A stretch of 64,000 bases of DNA from Hydra vulgaris (GCF_038396675.1 NC_088921.1:10455001-10519000), one strand, 5' to 3'; positions 21,941 to 33,936 are shown, counted from the stretch's first letter. The notes: generated by a model from the sequence alone, not told the origin. Program-made: numbers and translations.

Positions 21941-22169
21941 ATTTTAATAAACATGACCAGGCTGTAAAAGATAAAAAATAACAGCTCTTAAAAAAATTGG
22001 AAAAAAAAGAAAACTTTGGTATAGCTTCCTACGCACGGACGCATCAATGCGTTTACATGCGCTAGAGTAAGCAGATGTTGAGGATTATATCATTAACAAT
22101 AAAAATGATTTGCGAGTTATTCAAATTTAAAGATTGCTTCACTAATTCGGGCTTGCTCCTCAACCGACA

Positions 22170-23125
22170 TTATTAGAATTTTTTTTAGGTAATTTCATCA
22201 GCTGTGTTTTCTACGATTTTGTTTTCGAAACCTGCTTTCTTATGAATAGCATAAGACTTTTTTTCCCATTTACAATTTTGAACACCTTGCTTTCGCTACC
22301 ATACCAGAGCTCGTGGAGGCTTCTTTTAAATAGAATTAGCTGAACTGCCTGACTTGATACTCGGCATTTATAGTACTGTTTATGAACTTCGCCAATCGAT
22401 ATTCGGAGTTGGTGTGTCAGATTATTGTTTTGCCTTTTAATTCGTGTTTGTATTTTTTTATTTCGTCGATTTTTTTTTGGTTTAAATGTAAAAGATGGTG
22501 AATTTTTATATAATTTTTGTATCTCAAGCATACTTGGGTGTGTTGAGTATCAAATTAAGAAGTCCTCCACCAGGTGTGCTTAAAATAGCAACCTCAGGAA
22601 TATGCTTTTTACACAATTTTAATACAGAGCCGTTGAAGTGGCTATTAAATATATATGTGCCACTGTCGTTTAAATCGATTTGTCACTTTCAACTAGACAG
22701 GGTTTTACTGTTTTCCAAGATAATTTATCATCAGCGATTTCAACTATTTAGTGAAAGACTTTTGTAAAATAACTTTTTGGTTTTTCTTAATAGGCTCACC
22801 CAAAAGTTCCTTTGTCAATTATATGAAATTTTAGATGCATATGATTTTTCCACTTTATAATGATTTAAAAGTCGAAACCTGGTCATAATGGCTTTATTTA
22901 ATTCTTTGGTAATGGAAGGTGTTTGATTTTTTCTCGCATTTCTTTTTTTTTTTGAGGCGCGTGTTCATTCAATACCATTAATCGGTTACTTTTTAACGAA
23001 TTTATATCATAGCTTAGGAGGTTTTTTCCTTTTATTTCTTTAATTAGGTGACAAAATGTTTTATTCTCAAACTATTTATAGTTTCGGTAAGTGATCTTTT
23101 TGGGTTGTTTTGGAAAATTATATTT
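22170..23125 (-). other. degenerate stretch, probably LINE-derived
   Basis: Contains an open minus-strand frame at 22211-22531 (basic, Lys/Arg-rich) downstream of the LINE endonuclease relic. No reverse-transcriptase motif is recognisable, so the boundary is a guess. Confidence 0.3.
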
Positions 23126-23600
23126 CATTACCGTTAATATTAAGTTATGGAAATCAGATAATCTTACTTCTATTGTGGTGGAGTGGCAAAAAGTCTGGTT
23201 TTGTTTCAGTTACTAATATAATATTAACTTTGCCTCGAACTAATTCCTGTAGTTTTTCAAACTTATTCCTAATGATGTTGATGTTTCCAATGATTAGTGC
23301 AGTTGCATTGTGTTTTCTAATTTCATTCAGTTCGGTAAATTGGGATGAGTTCAAGTTTTGTATTTTAAATTTTTGTTGCTTCGAATTCTTCATTCCATTT
23401 GACATATATGCTTGTTGTTTTTTTTCGAAATATTTTGGGAAGTCGAGGCTAAGTAGTCAGTTGCCTTTTACAACAAGTCGAAAGAACTGCTCAAGAATGT
23501 TTTTATTTTGGAAAAGTTCGTTGAGTTTTTTTATCTTTTTATAGAGTGCATTAAAATTGAATTTGTTCAGATTTAGTTTGTAAAGGACGTATAAAAATGT
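23125..23600 (-). pseudogene. LINE endonuclease fragment
   Basis: Minus-strand translation of 23405-23154 contains ALIIGNINIIRNKFEKLQEL followed by VNIILVTETKPDF, the N-terminal part of the apurinic-endonuclease domain of CR1/Jockey-type LINEs (pattern L-N-I-x-S-I-R-N-K-F, then S-E-T-K). The preceding segment is lysine-rich and helical (NALYKKIKKLNELFQNKNIL). No reverse transcriptase follows. It separates two pieces of the unassigned element. Confidence 0.7.
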
Positions 23601-23664
23601 TTTTATTTCTTAAGATTTGAGAATTTTTAAGAGCTAAAACACGATCGTCTTCACTCCTTTAATA

Positions 23665-24655
23665 ATGAACTTTGCGGCAGAACAAGCTCTTAAAGATATT
23701 AAAGAATTATTCCGTGAAAATTAACAGGCTTTGATCAATATTAAGAAGGTTTAAAAAACTTGACTGATGCTAAATCAGCCGCAGCGCCTCCAGCAAAATA
23801 GAAATCTAAATTAGCCCCTCCGGTAAAAAGGCAAATAAAATTAAATAATTTCTTTAAACTAAAAACACCATTAGCACAGACGTTCGTGCAAAATAAATCT
23901 TAAAAAGCTCCTCTACAGGGGCAAACAAAATTAGATGATTAGTTTACCCAACCAAAATTTGAGCTTTTGTTAAAACTAATTCTACCAAAAAACAAACCAT
24001 CGAAATCTCTCGACCTGAATTTTACCAAAAAAATATGACCAATTAGAAACACATAGAAACAATCTAACTATGGCAAATCTTTACCGTATCGCAACAAGCC
24101 TTGAACTTGTTAAAACTTAAGCTGCAGAAGTCAGATTTCGCAAATGCGAGAAATGGCTTGCACTATGGCGTCATGCTGGGCCAGCTATTAATGTTTGTGG
24201 TGAGGTATTCAGGAAGTATGACCCTCCGAGTTTTTCTGAAAAAATTCCAGGAAGCTTGGTTTAGAGGCTTTTAATTCATATTAGGCAAGCGTTGCTCTGT
24301 GACCGTGAGACTAAGGAGTTTGACCAAATCGTCTCCAAAGATGCCCGTAAAGCACAAGGTGACATTCCTATTGATAATAAAATTTCCAAATTGCTATTAG
24401 CCCGCTGGAAACGCCCACCCAAACCCACAGGCGTGCCGCCAAAAATTGTATCCACACCTGAAGATCTTGATTGAATCAGACACAAGCTGCGTTGTGACAA
24501 ATAATTCTGTTAAAAGTTTGTTTAAAACTTTATGGGAATCTGGTTGCAAACCAGGATGTGTTATTTGACAAAGGTCAAATTGCTTCGTTTACGGTTCGTC
24601 TTGGAACAGAAGGAAGGCAAGATAGAATATATAGAATTTTAGAATGTCGTCCTTA
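23665..24655 (+). pseudogene. unrecognised replication-like ORF with PIP-box motifs
   Basis: Begins MNFAAEQALKDIKELF at 23665. Frame changes fall near 23745, 24030, 24473 and 24555. In-frame interruptions in the best reading are TAA or TAG (for example 24118-24120 and 24262-24264); the 24070 frame ends at TGA 24472-24474. The first third is proline- and lysine-rich and contains QIKLNNFF, an exact PCNA-binding PIP-box pattern (Q-x-x-L-x-x-F-F). A second match, QTKLDD then TAG then F, lies about 30 codons later. The rest is charged and Trp-containing (RKCEKWLALWRHAGPAINV, VLFDKGQIASFTVRLGTEG). PIP-boxes point to a protein working at the replication fork. I cannot name the family. Confidence 0.45.
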
Positions 24656-26265
24656 GAGAAAATGAATTTTTTAAATTTAGTTTTAAAATCAGGAAGAGTA
24701 ATAGAAGGATCAAAATTTGGTAATACTATTTTATTTCAAAGGTGAGGTGCACGATATGCAATATAAAATTGATTGAACTTTGTTCTACAAAAAGGTTTAT
24801 TTAAAAAACTATTATTTCTTAATATGTATTTATTTATTGGTTTTAAAGAAGAAGAAAAATCGTTAAAAACAAATAAAGATAAATCGTTTTTCCATATAAA
24901 AGTAAAATATAAAACATTAAATATGTTCAGTTTATAAATATATAGTACCTTCATGTAATCAAAAAAATATTTTGAATGTGAAAAGCGGTCCGCATAATTA
25001 ACTACGCTGATTGCATGTTTCTGACGGCGGTAAAGATGTTGTAATTTACTTTTCTCCGTACTTCCCCAGGCGATGATTGCATAATTTATATAATTGTGTT
25101 TAAATGAATAATAGAGTTGAGTTAAGATTTTTTGTTTAGATAATTTCGGGCTTTGTATAAAATGCCAATATTTTTGGAATTCTTGGCGCTTGCATGATTA
25201 ATATATTTTCTCCAAGTAATATTCTCATCAAGATAAACACCTAAAAAATTTATAACAGTAACTCTTTTTATTATAGTTTCATCAATATAAATTTGAGGCA
25301 TATCATTTGGTAAAAAACTTTTTTTTGCACAAAAGTGAAAAATAATCCATTTTGTTTTGTTAATATTTAAAGTTAATTTATTAGCTTTAAACCAATTAGA
25401 AATCTGACTGAGTTCTTTGTTTGTAGTTGAAAAGACTTCATAAATACCAGTAAGTAAATGATAAGCAAAGATTAGTATCATCAGCAAATATTATACTTTT
25501 CAATTTGGAAGCTTGGTTTAAATCGTTTACATAGATTAAAACAGTGGTGGTCCGAGAATAGAACTTTGCGGATAACCACAGGTTATGCTCAGGGGTTCAC
25601 TTTGCTAACCATCGTTACTTTACACAAGCTGTTTTTGATTTGTTAAATAGCTTTCAAACTATTTTAAGATTCTATTGTTTAAACCATAATATTTAATTTT
25701 TTTGGATTAAGATGCGATGATCGACCGTATCAAAAGTTTTTGATAGGTCGATCATCATATATAATAAAAACACCGTGTGTGTAGTAAGATTTTTCAATAG
25801 ATTCATAGATGTTATGTATAAATTGAATAATGACATGTTCAGTTGAACTCCCTTTTCTGAAACCATACTGATTGTTATGAAGTAAATTATTGTAATTATG
25901 TAATTATATACCCTGTTGAAGATAATTCTTTTTAAAATTTTAGAAAATATAGATTGAACAGAGATAAGACGATAATTAATAATATTGGATCTGTGGCCTT
26001 CTTTATGGATAGGGGTAACCTTGGCGAATTTGTAACTTCAGGTATCAGGAAAAATACCTTGATGAATAGATACTCTAAAAATTTTAAAAAGAATATTTTT
26101 TAATTGTTCGGATCAATCTATAACAATATTTTCGTTTATTTCATCTGCACCAGATGCTTTTTTTTTTTTTAAAGATTTGAAAGCTTTCTTACACTCTTCA
26201 AATGATAGTTCGGCCGATAATTCTTTAAAGCAGGTATCATTATCAATAGGTATCAAAAAATCATA
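24650..26265 (-). pseudogene. CR1-like LINE, reverse transcriptase, truncated
   Basis: On the minus strand, from 26250 downward: an EN-RT linker (KKKKASGADEINENIVID), the start of RT (INYRLISVQSIFSKILKR), a DLSKTFDTVDHRIL motif, FADDTNL at 25488-25471 (the catalytic Asp pair), NKLTLNINKTK and GVYLDENITWRKYI in 25487-25122, and a C-terminal FYIAYRAPHLWNKI near 24770. The endonuclease half is missing and several stops are present. It lies directly downstream, in minus orientation, of the 3' end of the next LINE. Confidence 0.85.
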
Positions 26266-26269
26266 AAAT

Positions 26270-29210
26270 GAGGTTTGGGTTTTTGGTATTTTACTTGACA
26301 GAGTTTATCCAATTAACGATGTGTATGTATGTATTTCGCCATAAAGAAGTTTTTTACAAAATTAGACTTTTACAAAATGTCTATACACGGCTGGGGCAAG
26401 AAGAAGACAAATTCAGTCTTATCGCCAAGCCCCTTCAAAACAAGAATATAAATAACAAAAACAAGCTTTACCGTTATCGCAATTCAATATATGTATAAAA
26501 TACAATTATAAATGCAAATATAAAAAATACTTTTTATATATATATAATTTTTTTTTTCTTTCATTTATTAAGATTTCGAATTTAAAAATAAAAAATAAAT
26601 AAAGTAAAAATGAGTTAAAACACAAACATCAAAGAAAGATTAAAATTAAAAATAAATATGATAAAATATAAAGTAAATAACAAGTAAATAAAACGAGTGA
26701 TTACTCCTATTTAAAAGTTTCAAAATAAGTCTAGAACGTTGTCAATTTTCAAAAGTTTATTTTTATTTTATTTTTAAATTGATCAAGGGAAGGAATTTAT
26801 TTTTAATCATTATCCAATAACGTGTTCCATAATTTAGGTCCGCTGATTGCAATTGAGAACTTACTAGCAGAATAATATGCTTTTGGTTGAATATAATTAT
26901 TATTTGAAAATCTTGTTGGGTATAAATGATTTATTTTTTCAAAAAAATGAGTTAAATAAAATGGGTGCCATTTTATTATCTACTTTGAACATAAATATAA
27001 GAAAATGATATAAATTAAGTTGAAACACGTTGAGTATTTTGAATTTATTAAAAAGAAATTTAGTGAGCGAGAAGCGATCCACATTTCCAATAATTCGTAC
27101 AGCGTGTTTGTGTTTAATTAAAAGCTTTTTATTTTTAGATACATTAGTGCTGCACCAAGCAACGCTAGCGTAATTTAGATAGCAATGAATAAAAGAAAAA
27201 TAAATAAATTTCAAACAAGTTTGGTTTAAGAACTGTTTGGCTTTATATAAGAGGCCTATATTTTTTGAGATTTTATTATGGATTATACGTATATACTCTT
27301 TCCACGTTACATTTTCCTCTAAAACTACACCTAGAAACAACAAAGAACTCTTTTGACATAATAGTTATTAATAAAAAGGTTAAGAAGTTTTAAGGGAAGG
27401 TTGCCTTTATCATGAAGACGATGGAAGAAAGTATATTTCGTTTTTTTAATATTTATGGACAATTTATTCGATATAAACCATTCGCTTAGTTTCGCAAGCT
27501 CTTTGTTCATTGTTGCAAATAAAATATTAATATCTTTATTAGAATAAAATACATTAGTATCGTCGGCAAATAAAAATTGAGTTTAAGATATTGGAAAATT
27601 TACTCAAGTTATTTATATAAATGAGAAATAAAAGCGGTCCTAGAATTGATTCTTGGGAGACTCCGCAGTTAATTGTCATTAAATCTGTTTTTTCGGCATC
27701 ATATAAAATGCATTGATTTTTTTTCTTCAAATAACTCTTAAACCAATCTAAGTTAGAATTAATGATACCATAATTTTTAAGTTTGTATAGAAGAATATTA
27801 TAATCTACGGTTTCAAACGCTTTGCTTAGATCAATAAAGACACCTAAAGTAAATTTTTGTTCACCAAAAGCTTTAAATGTTTCTTGTACAGATTAATTAC
27901 TGCATGATCGGTCGAATGACCGAAATTTAAAACCAAATTGTTTATTGTAAAGAATATTATTTACATTTAAGAAGGAATAAAGTCTATTATACATTACATT
28001 ATTAAGCGTTTCTGCTACCATAGATTTATCAACAACTAATTTATTATTGAATTTGAGATTTTTTGGCAGAGCATTTCTGTCTAAATTTTTCTCGCCAATT
28101 ACTTCCTTAATAATGTGCCATGTGTTTTGTGAACCATTACTTTTTATTATTTGATCTGAATAGTAATTAGTTTTTGAATGTCTTAAAATTAACTCAAATA
28201 AACGTTTATAATTTTTATAGTTAGTTTCATTTTCTAGTGTTCTTTTTTTAAGATATTTGCAATATAATCGCTGTTTTATTTTTGAAGATTTAACAATTCC
28301 CTATGTTATCCAAGAGCTTAAACGGCTTTTTTCTTTTAATAATTTTGTAACTTTGAGAAATGCTTTATTATAATATTTAAGAAACTTAGCTAAGAAGATA
28401 TCATAGGCCTCATCAATATTTAAATTTAATAGAGTTTTGTATCACATTTTTCAAATGATATAATATCATGAAAAGATTTAATGGAGGTATTTTTTATTAG
28501 TCGTTTTATTACTTTCCTTTTGTGAGAACAAGACTTATTGCATTTATTTGAAATAATAAAAATCGGAAAATGATCCGAAGTATTCGCTTTAAATATTCCA
28601 GTTTTTATTTTTGATATAAAAAATTCATAAGTAAAAATTTGATCTATTGATGTTGCATTATTCTTAGTTACACACGTGGGTTTATTGATTAATGGTATGT
28701 AACCAGATTGAAAAAAGACATTAAAGAAATTATTAATGTGCTTATTAACGTCATAGTCAAAAATGTTGAGGTTAATGTCTCCGATAAAATACACACTTTT
28801 ATTTAAACTTGATTTTTTTTTTAATTGTTTTTTTAGTGTGGTCTTTAAATGCATTAATTTTTCCTGTAGGCGGTCTATATAATACATGCACAACAATATT
28901 TCTTGAGATTTTGCTAATGATTTCCACGCATTATGATTCGTAGTCATTAGTCGTTGAGCTCAAATTTTGCATAAGTTTGTATGATAATGAGTTAATAATA
29001 AATATACATAAACTCCCACCTTCCTTGCCCCAACCTCTAACTTGATGTACCACATTGTAATTAGGTATTTGGAAATTTGAATCGTTTTCAATATTTTTAT
29101 CATGACACCATGTTTCGCTAAGGCAAATAATGTTAAAACTAATTTTGATTTTATATAAAAACTGCTTTAATGATTTAAAATTTTGAATCATTAAAACAGT
29201 CACTAAACAT
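26270..29210 (-). pseudogene. CR1-like LINE, endonuclease plus reverse transcriptase
   Basis: Nearly a full second ORF on the minus strand. Endonuclease: FNIICLSETWCHDKNIEND (29203-28931), then GDINLNIFDYDVNKHINNFF, IPLINKPTCVTKNNATSID and ANTSDHFPIFII (28947-28426). Reverse transcriptase: DLSKAFETVDYNIL (about 27830), NCGVSQESILGP (about 27665), FADDTN (27570-27553) and NKLSINIKKTKYTFFH. C-terminus: 27343-26939 and FSIAISGPKLWNTLL (about 26840). Frameshifts and stops break it. The 3' region, down to about 26270, has a hairpin-like GGGGC...GCCCC block at about 26393-26440 that recurs in another LINE here. Confidence 0.87.
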
Positions 29211-29213
29211 TGT

Positions 29214-29816
29214 TGTTAGGGAGTTTGCTATTCCGATAGTAGTTATCCAGATAAATTGCCACCAGAAACATTATTTTTAAGGATTCCCTAGCCTGGTGAA
29301 ATTGAAGAATGGGTGGCATATTTATAGAAAGAAGAACAAAACAAGAAAACTGAATAGTGTAAAAAATGGATTCATGCCTGGGGCAGAAAATCTTTTAATA
29401 TCAACAATGTAAAGAAAGACACATATTGGCAATTTTATTTTTAAAATGCGTTGCACGCGCAACAACTTTATTAAATATTTGCCTATTTAAACTGTAAATT
29501 AACCATTTAGCTATTTTGTATGAAAGCTGTTAGTCTAAAGAATAAAATAAGCTAAAAGTTTTGAGTCTCGCCAAAAGAGGGCGAATTTATTACTGAAAAT
29601 GACTCTTAACTTATGTTACACAGAAAACAAGGTAATAAAATTGCTTCAACGTTTAGGTCAACTTTTTAGTCAACTGTTAAGGATTTTATGCCAATTTAAA
29701 AAATGTCTAAAATTTTATCGGAGCTGACCTGCTAAAGAAAATAAACTCGTTTTTTTGATACTGTAAATTTAATTTACGGTACATCCACTTACGTTACCGC
29801 GCCATATTCATCGTGA
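29214..29816 (+). pseudogene. unrecognised ORF with many in-frame UAR codons
   Basis: One frame of 200 codons with no frameshift needed. It carries about twelve TAA or TAG codons, a single internal TGA (29559-29561) and a terminal TGA at 29814-29816. The first part is clearly protein-like: SDSSYPDKLPPETLFLRIP, PGEIEEWVAYL, CKKWIHAWGRKSFNINNVKK. The last part reads TRFFDTVNLIYGTSTYVTAP. It follows the LINE pair directly and probably continues the element represented at 23665-24655. No family is recognised. The later half could be fortuitous, because stop counts there are near those of random AT-rich DNA. Confidence 0.35.
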
Positions 29817-30189
29817 ATTTTCTATTACATCTATATCTATTATTAATAGGTAGAGTTACGTAACAAAAGTATTAAACTCATTCATTAAAAGTAATTAACA
29901 AAGGAAATTTTAAAAAACTGGAGACACTCTTCTTGAGAGATTTTTCATAATCTTTATAAAAGTTATCAAATCGAAATTTGTTTTTAAGCAAGACCAAGAG
30001 CAACTTTTAAAAAACTATTTTAACTTTATTATTACTTATTTGAGTTTAAATAAGAAAATCTTTTGTTTGTCGAAGTTTTTATTTACACTCCTTACGTTTA
30101 TGCGTATAGCCTTATTTTTATTAGGCTGAATTTTTAAAATTCTGCAAAATATTTACATTTCGATCTTTTAACATATTTTTGACGAAAAA

Positions 30190-30310
30190 ACTGCCATCAC
30201 AGTTTAGGAGGGAGAGGCGTTCAGGTATAAGTGATCGTTTGTTACAGGAGGGAAGAGGTTAAGAACTGACAAATATAGGGTAACGTGCTTTATAGATAAT
30301 CCATAATTGC
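30190..30310 (-). mobile_element. transposon-end motif, diverged
   Basis: The reverse complement near 30306 reads GGATTATCTATAAAGCACGT, similar to the end at 16867. It is followed inward by C/T-rich sequence, the complement of AGGAGGGAGAGG and AGGAGGGAAGAGG. Confidence 0.35.
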
Positions 30311-30508
30311 ATTTACAAACGATTTATTTTACTAAAACAAAAGTGAAAAAGATTCTGACTAATTTTTTAATTTGAAGAAGAGCAAATAAATCTTTTTTTT
30401 TTTTTTAATGTGTAAATATAAACATTTATATAATTCTTATTTTTATTTATGTGTATTTATGTCAACTAAAATAAGAATACATAAACAAATAAAAAGCAAT
30501 AATATAAA

Positions 30509-30690
30509 TGAAGGGCTTATTGTGAAACAATGACAAGCCACACTTTTTCAAAACTGAGTTATTATCATTTAAAAATTTTTTATCAATAAAACTTAAAAGT
30601 CATTTTTCTCAATTATTTGTTTTTGTCATTGTACAATGCACAAAACAATTGTACATTGTACAAAATATTTGTTTCACAATAAGCCCTTCA
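30509..30690. mobile_element. MITE with perfect 22-bp inverted ends
   Basis: Both ends begin TGAAGGGCTTATTGTGAAAC and continue AA; the arms are identical over 22 bp. The unit is 182 bp. A secondary palindrome around TTGTACATTGTACAA lies near the right end. The flanks may share AAAT. No superfamily assigned. Confidence 0.8.
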
Positions 30691-31151
30691 AATAATTTCA
30701 ATTAACGTTAAAAAAAAAAATACAAAATATTTTTTTTCTATATTCTCCTAATCAACGAGACGAAATAAGAATTACTTAATGATGTAATTAATTTTGTTAA
30801 CGAAAAAGAGCCATGAACCTTAGTGAATGCAAGTAGTTTTCACTTATGTTACGCAAATTTAAAATTAAAATGTGCTTAAACCATAAATTTAACCTGTCAT
30901 AAGAATGGCTATGATTATCTTTTTATGGCTATGCATCGTTATTCAAAACTTTAAATGTAAAAACGCAACATTTTATATTCTTTCGCATATATTATTAAAA
31001 AACTTAAGTTTTTTAACTAAATTTTAGAAAAAACAAAACTTTACCATGGTTTTGTTAACATACGTCACATGAAAATTGCGAAAGTTCTTTAATTATTTTC
31101 TTAAAATATATATATATATTTTATAAAGTATAAAATCTGACCAGCAAAAAG

Positions 31152-31334
31152 TTGAACATGTTAGCTCCATTTTCACGCAAATTTAACTCCGATTATGTAA
31201 ATAAATTCATGGCTAAAATAACAATTACGATGATATCTTTTTTATCACGCGACAATAAGAAAAGCCGTAACTTTCGGAGGCATAATAATGACTTACATAA
31301 AGTAATTTTAGTATTAAAGGTATATTTTAAATAA
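31152..31334 (+). CDS. unrecognised 60-codon ORF
   Basis: A basic open frame with no motif I recognise. It is more balanced in composition than random AT-rich frames, but has no supporting context. Confidence 0.15.
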   Translation: MNMLAPFSRKFNSDYVNKFMAKITITMISFLSRDNKKSRNFRRHNNDLHKVILVLKVYFK

Positions 31335-31529
31335 ACTTTCATGTGTCTATATCAATATAACAAAATAAAACATTAGAGCTAATGGTAAATGTTTTGATCT
31401 TTTATGCATAAGAAGTTTTTTATCCCGTGATAAATCTATTTTGCTGTTTAACGCATTTACTTTGTCCAACTTTTCTTGTTGTCCTCTAATATGATTTTTT
31501 TTTTTTTTTTAAATGACAAACTAATTAAA

Positions 31530-31925
31530 AGAATCATAAAAAAGCTCTAAGTATAGTCTATAAAAGTTTTGATTAGTCTCTGGATGAATTATTAAATTTT
31601 GATAATAGTCCAAAAATCCATCTAAGAAATTTGAGACTTCTAATGATGGAAACTTTTAAGTCTATTAATTGTCTAAATCCAATATTTATGAAAAATCTTT
31701 TTACTATGAAAAAGCCTTACGTATAAACTCCGTTGAAACAAAAAACTCATTCTACTTCCTAAAGACTCCATATATAATGATTCATGCTGTACGTTATATA
31801 GAGCCACCTCGCTCTGGAACACTCTAAATAATAAGACCATGTCCACAAAAAGTCTCAAGGTGTTCAAAAAACATATCAAGAATTGGTATGGCAATAACTG
31901 CGTTTGCAAAATTTGTCGTTTTTAA
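31530..31925 (+). pseudogene. C-terminus of an L2/Rex-like LINE reverse transcriptase
   Basis: Plus-strand reading gives a RALSIVYKSF-type start, then SLDELLNFDNSPKIHLRNLR, a frame change, LYRATSLWNTLNNKT and finally KNWYGNNCVCKICRF before TAA at 31923-31925. The thumb-region LWN motif and terminal C-x-C-x2-C are typical of a LINE clade other than the CR1-like copies nearby. Only the 3' tail survives. Confidence 0.7.
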
Positions 31926-32073
31926 AATTTTGTTATATTTTATACTGACCTATATCGTTAGGTAAGATTGTATTATTATAAAGCTTTTTTTTTTTTAATT
32001 TGAAACAGTTGTAAATTTTCATGACATTTTTTTTTACTTTTTTGATGAAACAATTGTAATTTTCTATGACATT

Positions 32074-32078
<5 letters not shown>

Positions 32079-32146
<68 letters not shown>
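32079..32146. repeat. (GT)n microsatellite
   Basis: About 34 uninterrupted GT units. Confidence 0.97.
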
Positions 32147-32149
<3 letters not shown>

Positions 32150-32244
32150 GTCTATAAAGTTAAATGTGCTGATTTAAATTAGTTTTGGTGTTAACTAAAA
32201 CTATCTAGTAAAAATCAATTTGAAATAATCCCTTTAAATTAATT

Positions 32245-32248
<4 letters not shown>

Positions 32249-32297
<49 letters not shown>

Positions 32298-32327
32298 GTA
32301 TATATATATATATTTATATGTATATAT
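32249..32327. repeat. (TA)n microsatellite
   Basis: A TA tract with TTTATATG interruptions. Confidence 0.95.
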
Positions 32328-32334
32328 AAAGTCA

Positions 32335-33890
32335 GATTTATAGTTTTAGGAGCCCTTGGCCAAAAAAACCCTACGGCCCCATGTTTAAAAATAGAATGTT
32401 AATTTAAAAAAATGCATTCCTTATTTAAAGTAGTTAAAGGTTTTATTTCAATTTTTCTTAAATGTTGTTTAAAATCTACATAATCTTTTTTCTGTATTTT
32501 TCATTAACGCCTTTCTCCAGAGCAGTTGGATATCATGAAACATATGAAAATCCTTTGGATTTTCATATGTTTCACGATATCTTCTATTAATTTTTCATAT
32601 GAAAAATTAATAGAGGATTCATTTGGAAATGAATCCTCTATTAATTTTTCCTTTATAAGTTTGAACAAAACCAAATGGGATAATTCAGGAACTTGATTAT
32701 TAAAATGTTCTTTCAAATACAGGTGTAGATGTTCAATTTCTGCACATAAATTATCATCAGTGTCTTCTGTGTTGTCTTCCACCAGACAATTAAAACAAGT
32801 CTTATCTTTATTGAATCTCGTGTCTAATAAAAATACAAATTTGTCATTCAATTCCTGATAGCATTGAGCTTTTTTTTTTTTTAAATTTGTAGTAAGATTA
32901 TTGATGGTTTATAAAAAAAACTCTTCACATAGACTTAATTGAGGTTCTTCTGATCAGTTTTCACCTAAATGCGTTTTCTTAATACATCACTTTTATAAAT
33001 AATTTCTGGTAACAGTAATTTCGCATCTTGTACTATTAATTCGAATGAGTTAATTAATCCAAGAAGATAATCACCAAAAGATTAATAAAGTTTAGCACAT
33101 TTATCTAGAGTAATAGTTACACTTTGCAATGATTTGGAAACAGCATTCATTCGTTGAAAAATTTGATCCCATACTATTGTTTGTAAAGCAAATTTAAAAG
33201 TTTCCATTTTCGATAGTAAATTTCCAGCCGCAATATTTGCTTTTGTTTCAAAACTTTCACTCTCATTGATTCTGATCAACCCTTCCATTAATTTATTGTA
33301 GTTCTGGTGAATGGTTTTGACCAAGTAAGCATGTGCGCTCCACCGAGTATTCGATAGTGATTTATATAAACTACTCGCCAACTGTTCCCAAACTTCCATA
33401 ACTTTGTATTATACCTTTATATTTTCCAGTCATATTGCTTGAGTTATCATAAGACTGGCTTCAGCAGTTGCTGCTTTCCAAATTCAATTTTATGTTTAAA
33501 AATTCCACCGGTGCATTTGCTAAATTTTGTGATTATCAATGTGGATGAAGTTGACAAGTCTTTCAATTGGCTCATTAGAAGTTTGATCAATGTACCTCGA
33601 GATCACACATAGTTGATCTTTTTGACTCATATCTGGTGTTGAATCTACTGATAATCCATAATACTTAGATTTTAAAACATTGCCGTTGATTGATTGCAAA
33701 ACTTTTTTTGGCCATCTCATGTATTCTTTTAGAGGTTGTTTGTTTTTCCAGAACCGCTGTCACTATAAATTTTTAATGTGTCTGGCCAATAAAGGATTAA
33801 AATCTGCAATCAACTCAAGCAGATTAACGAAATTCCCGTTTCTTTCAGACCCAAATTTGAAAAAAAAGATAGTAGAAAAATAAGAAAGTA
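32335..33890 (-). pseudogene. hAT-superfamily transposase of the ZMYM1/DUF4371 type
   Basis: In minus-strand order: NGNFVNLLELIADFNPLLAR (about 33850), KYYGLSVDSTPDMSQKDQL (33720-33520), SYDNSSNMTGKYKG (about 33450), SLSNTRWSAHAYLVK (33399-33082), then a C-terminal segment of the dimerisation region ending ISNCSGERR (32851-32504). This order matches DUF4371-containing hAT transposases. Frameshifts and stops separate every block. The 3' part carries three strong palindromes (32531-32649). Confidence 0.82.
32531..32649. repeat. three consecutive perfect or near-perfect palindromes
   Basis: Arms pair at 32531-32580 (17 bp perfect core around TTT, longer with one mismatch), at 32584-32613 (30-bp perfect palindrome) and at 32602-32649 (23-bp arms around GG). 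They sit inside the hAT relic. Confidence 0.9.
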
Positions 33891-33936
33891 AATTTTATTT
33901 TATACAATTACTTTCTAATGAAAATATAAGCACTTT

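Noticed and set aside
22495-23544. Plus-strand ORFs at 22495-22767 and 23110-23544
   Set aside because: They are antisense to LINE-derived sequence whose minus-strand translation shows endonuclease motifs.
20895-24655. Reading the unassigned ORFs as proven alternative-code genes
   Set aside because: Several frame changes in the same pieces show decay, and another pseudogene in this window has TAA at apparent Gln positions. Kept only as a hypothesis.
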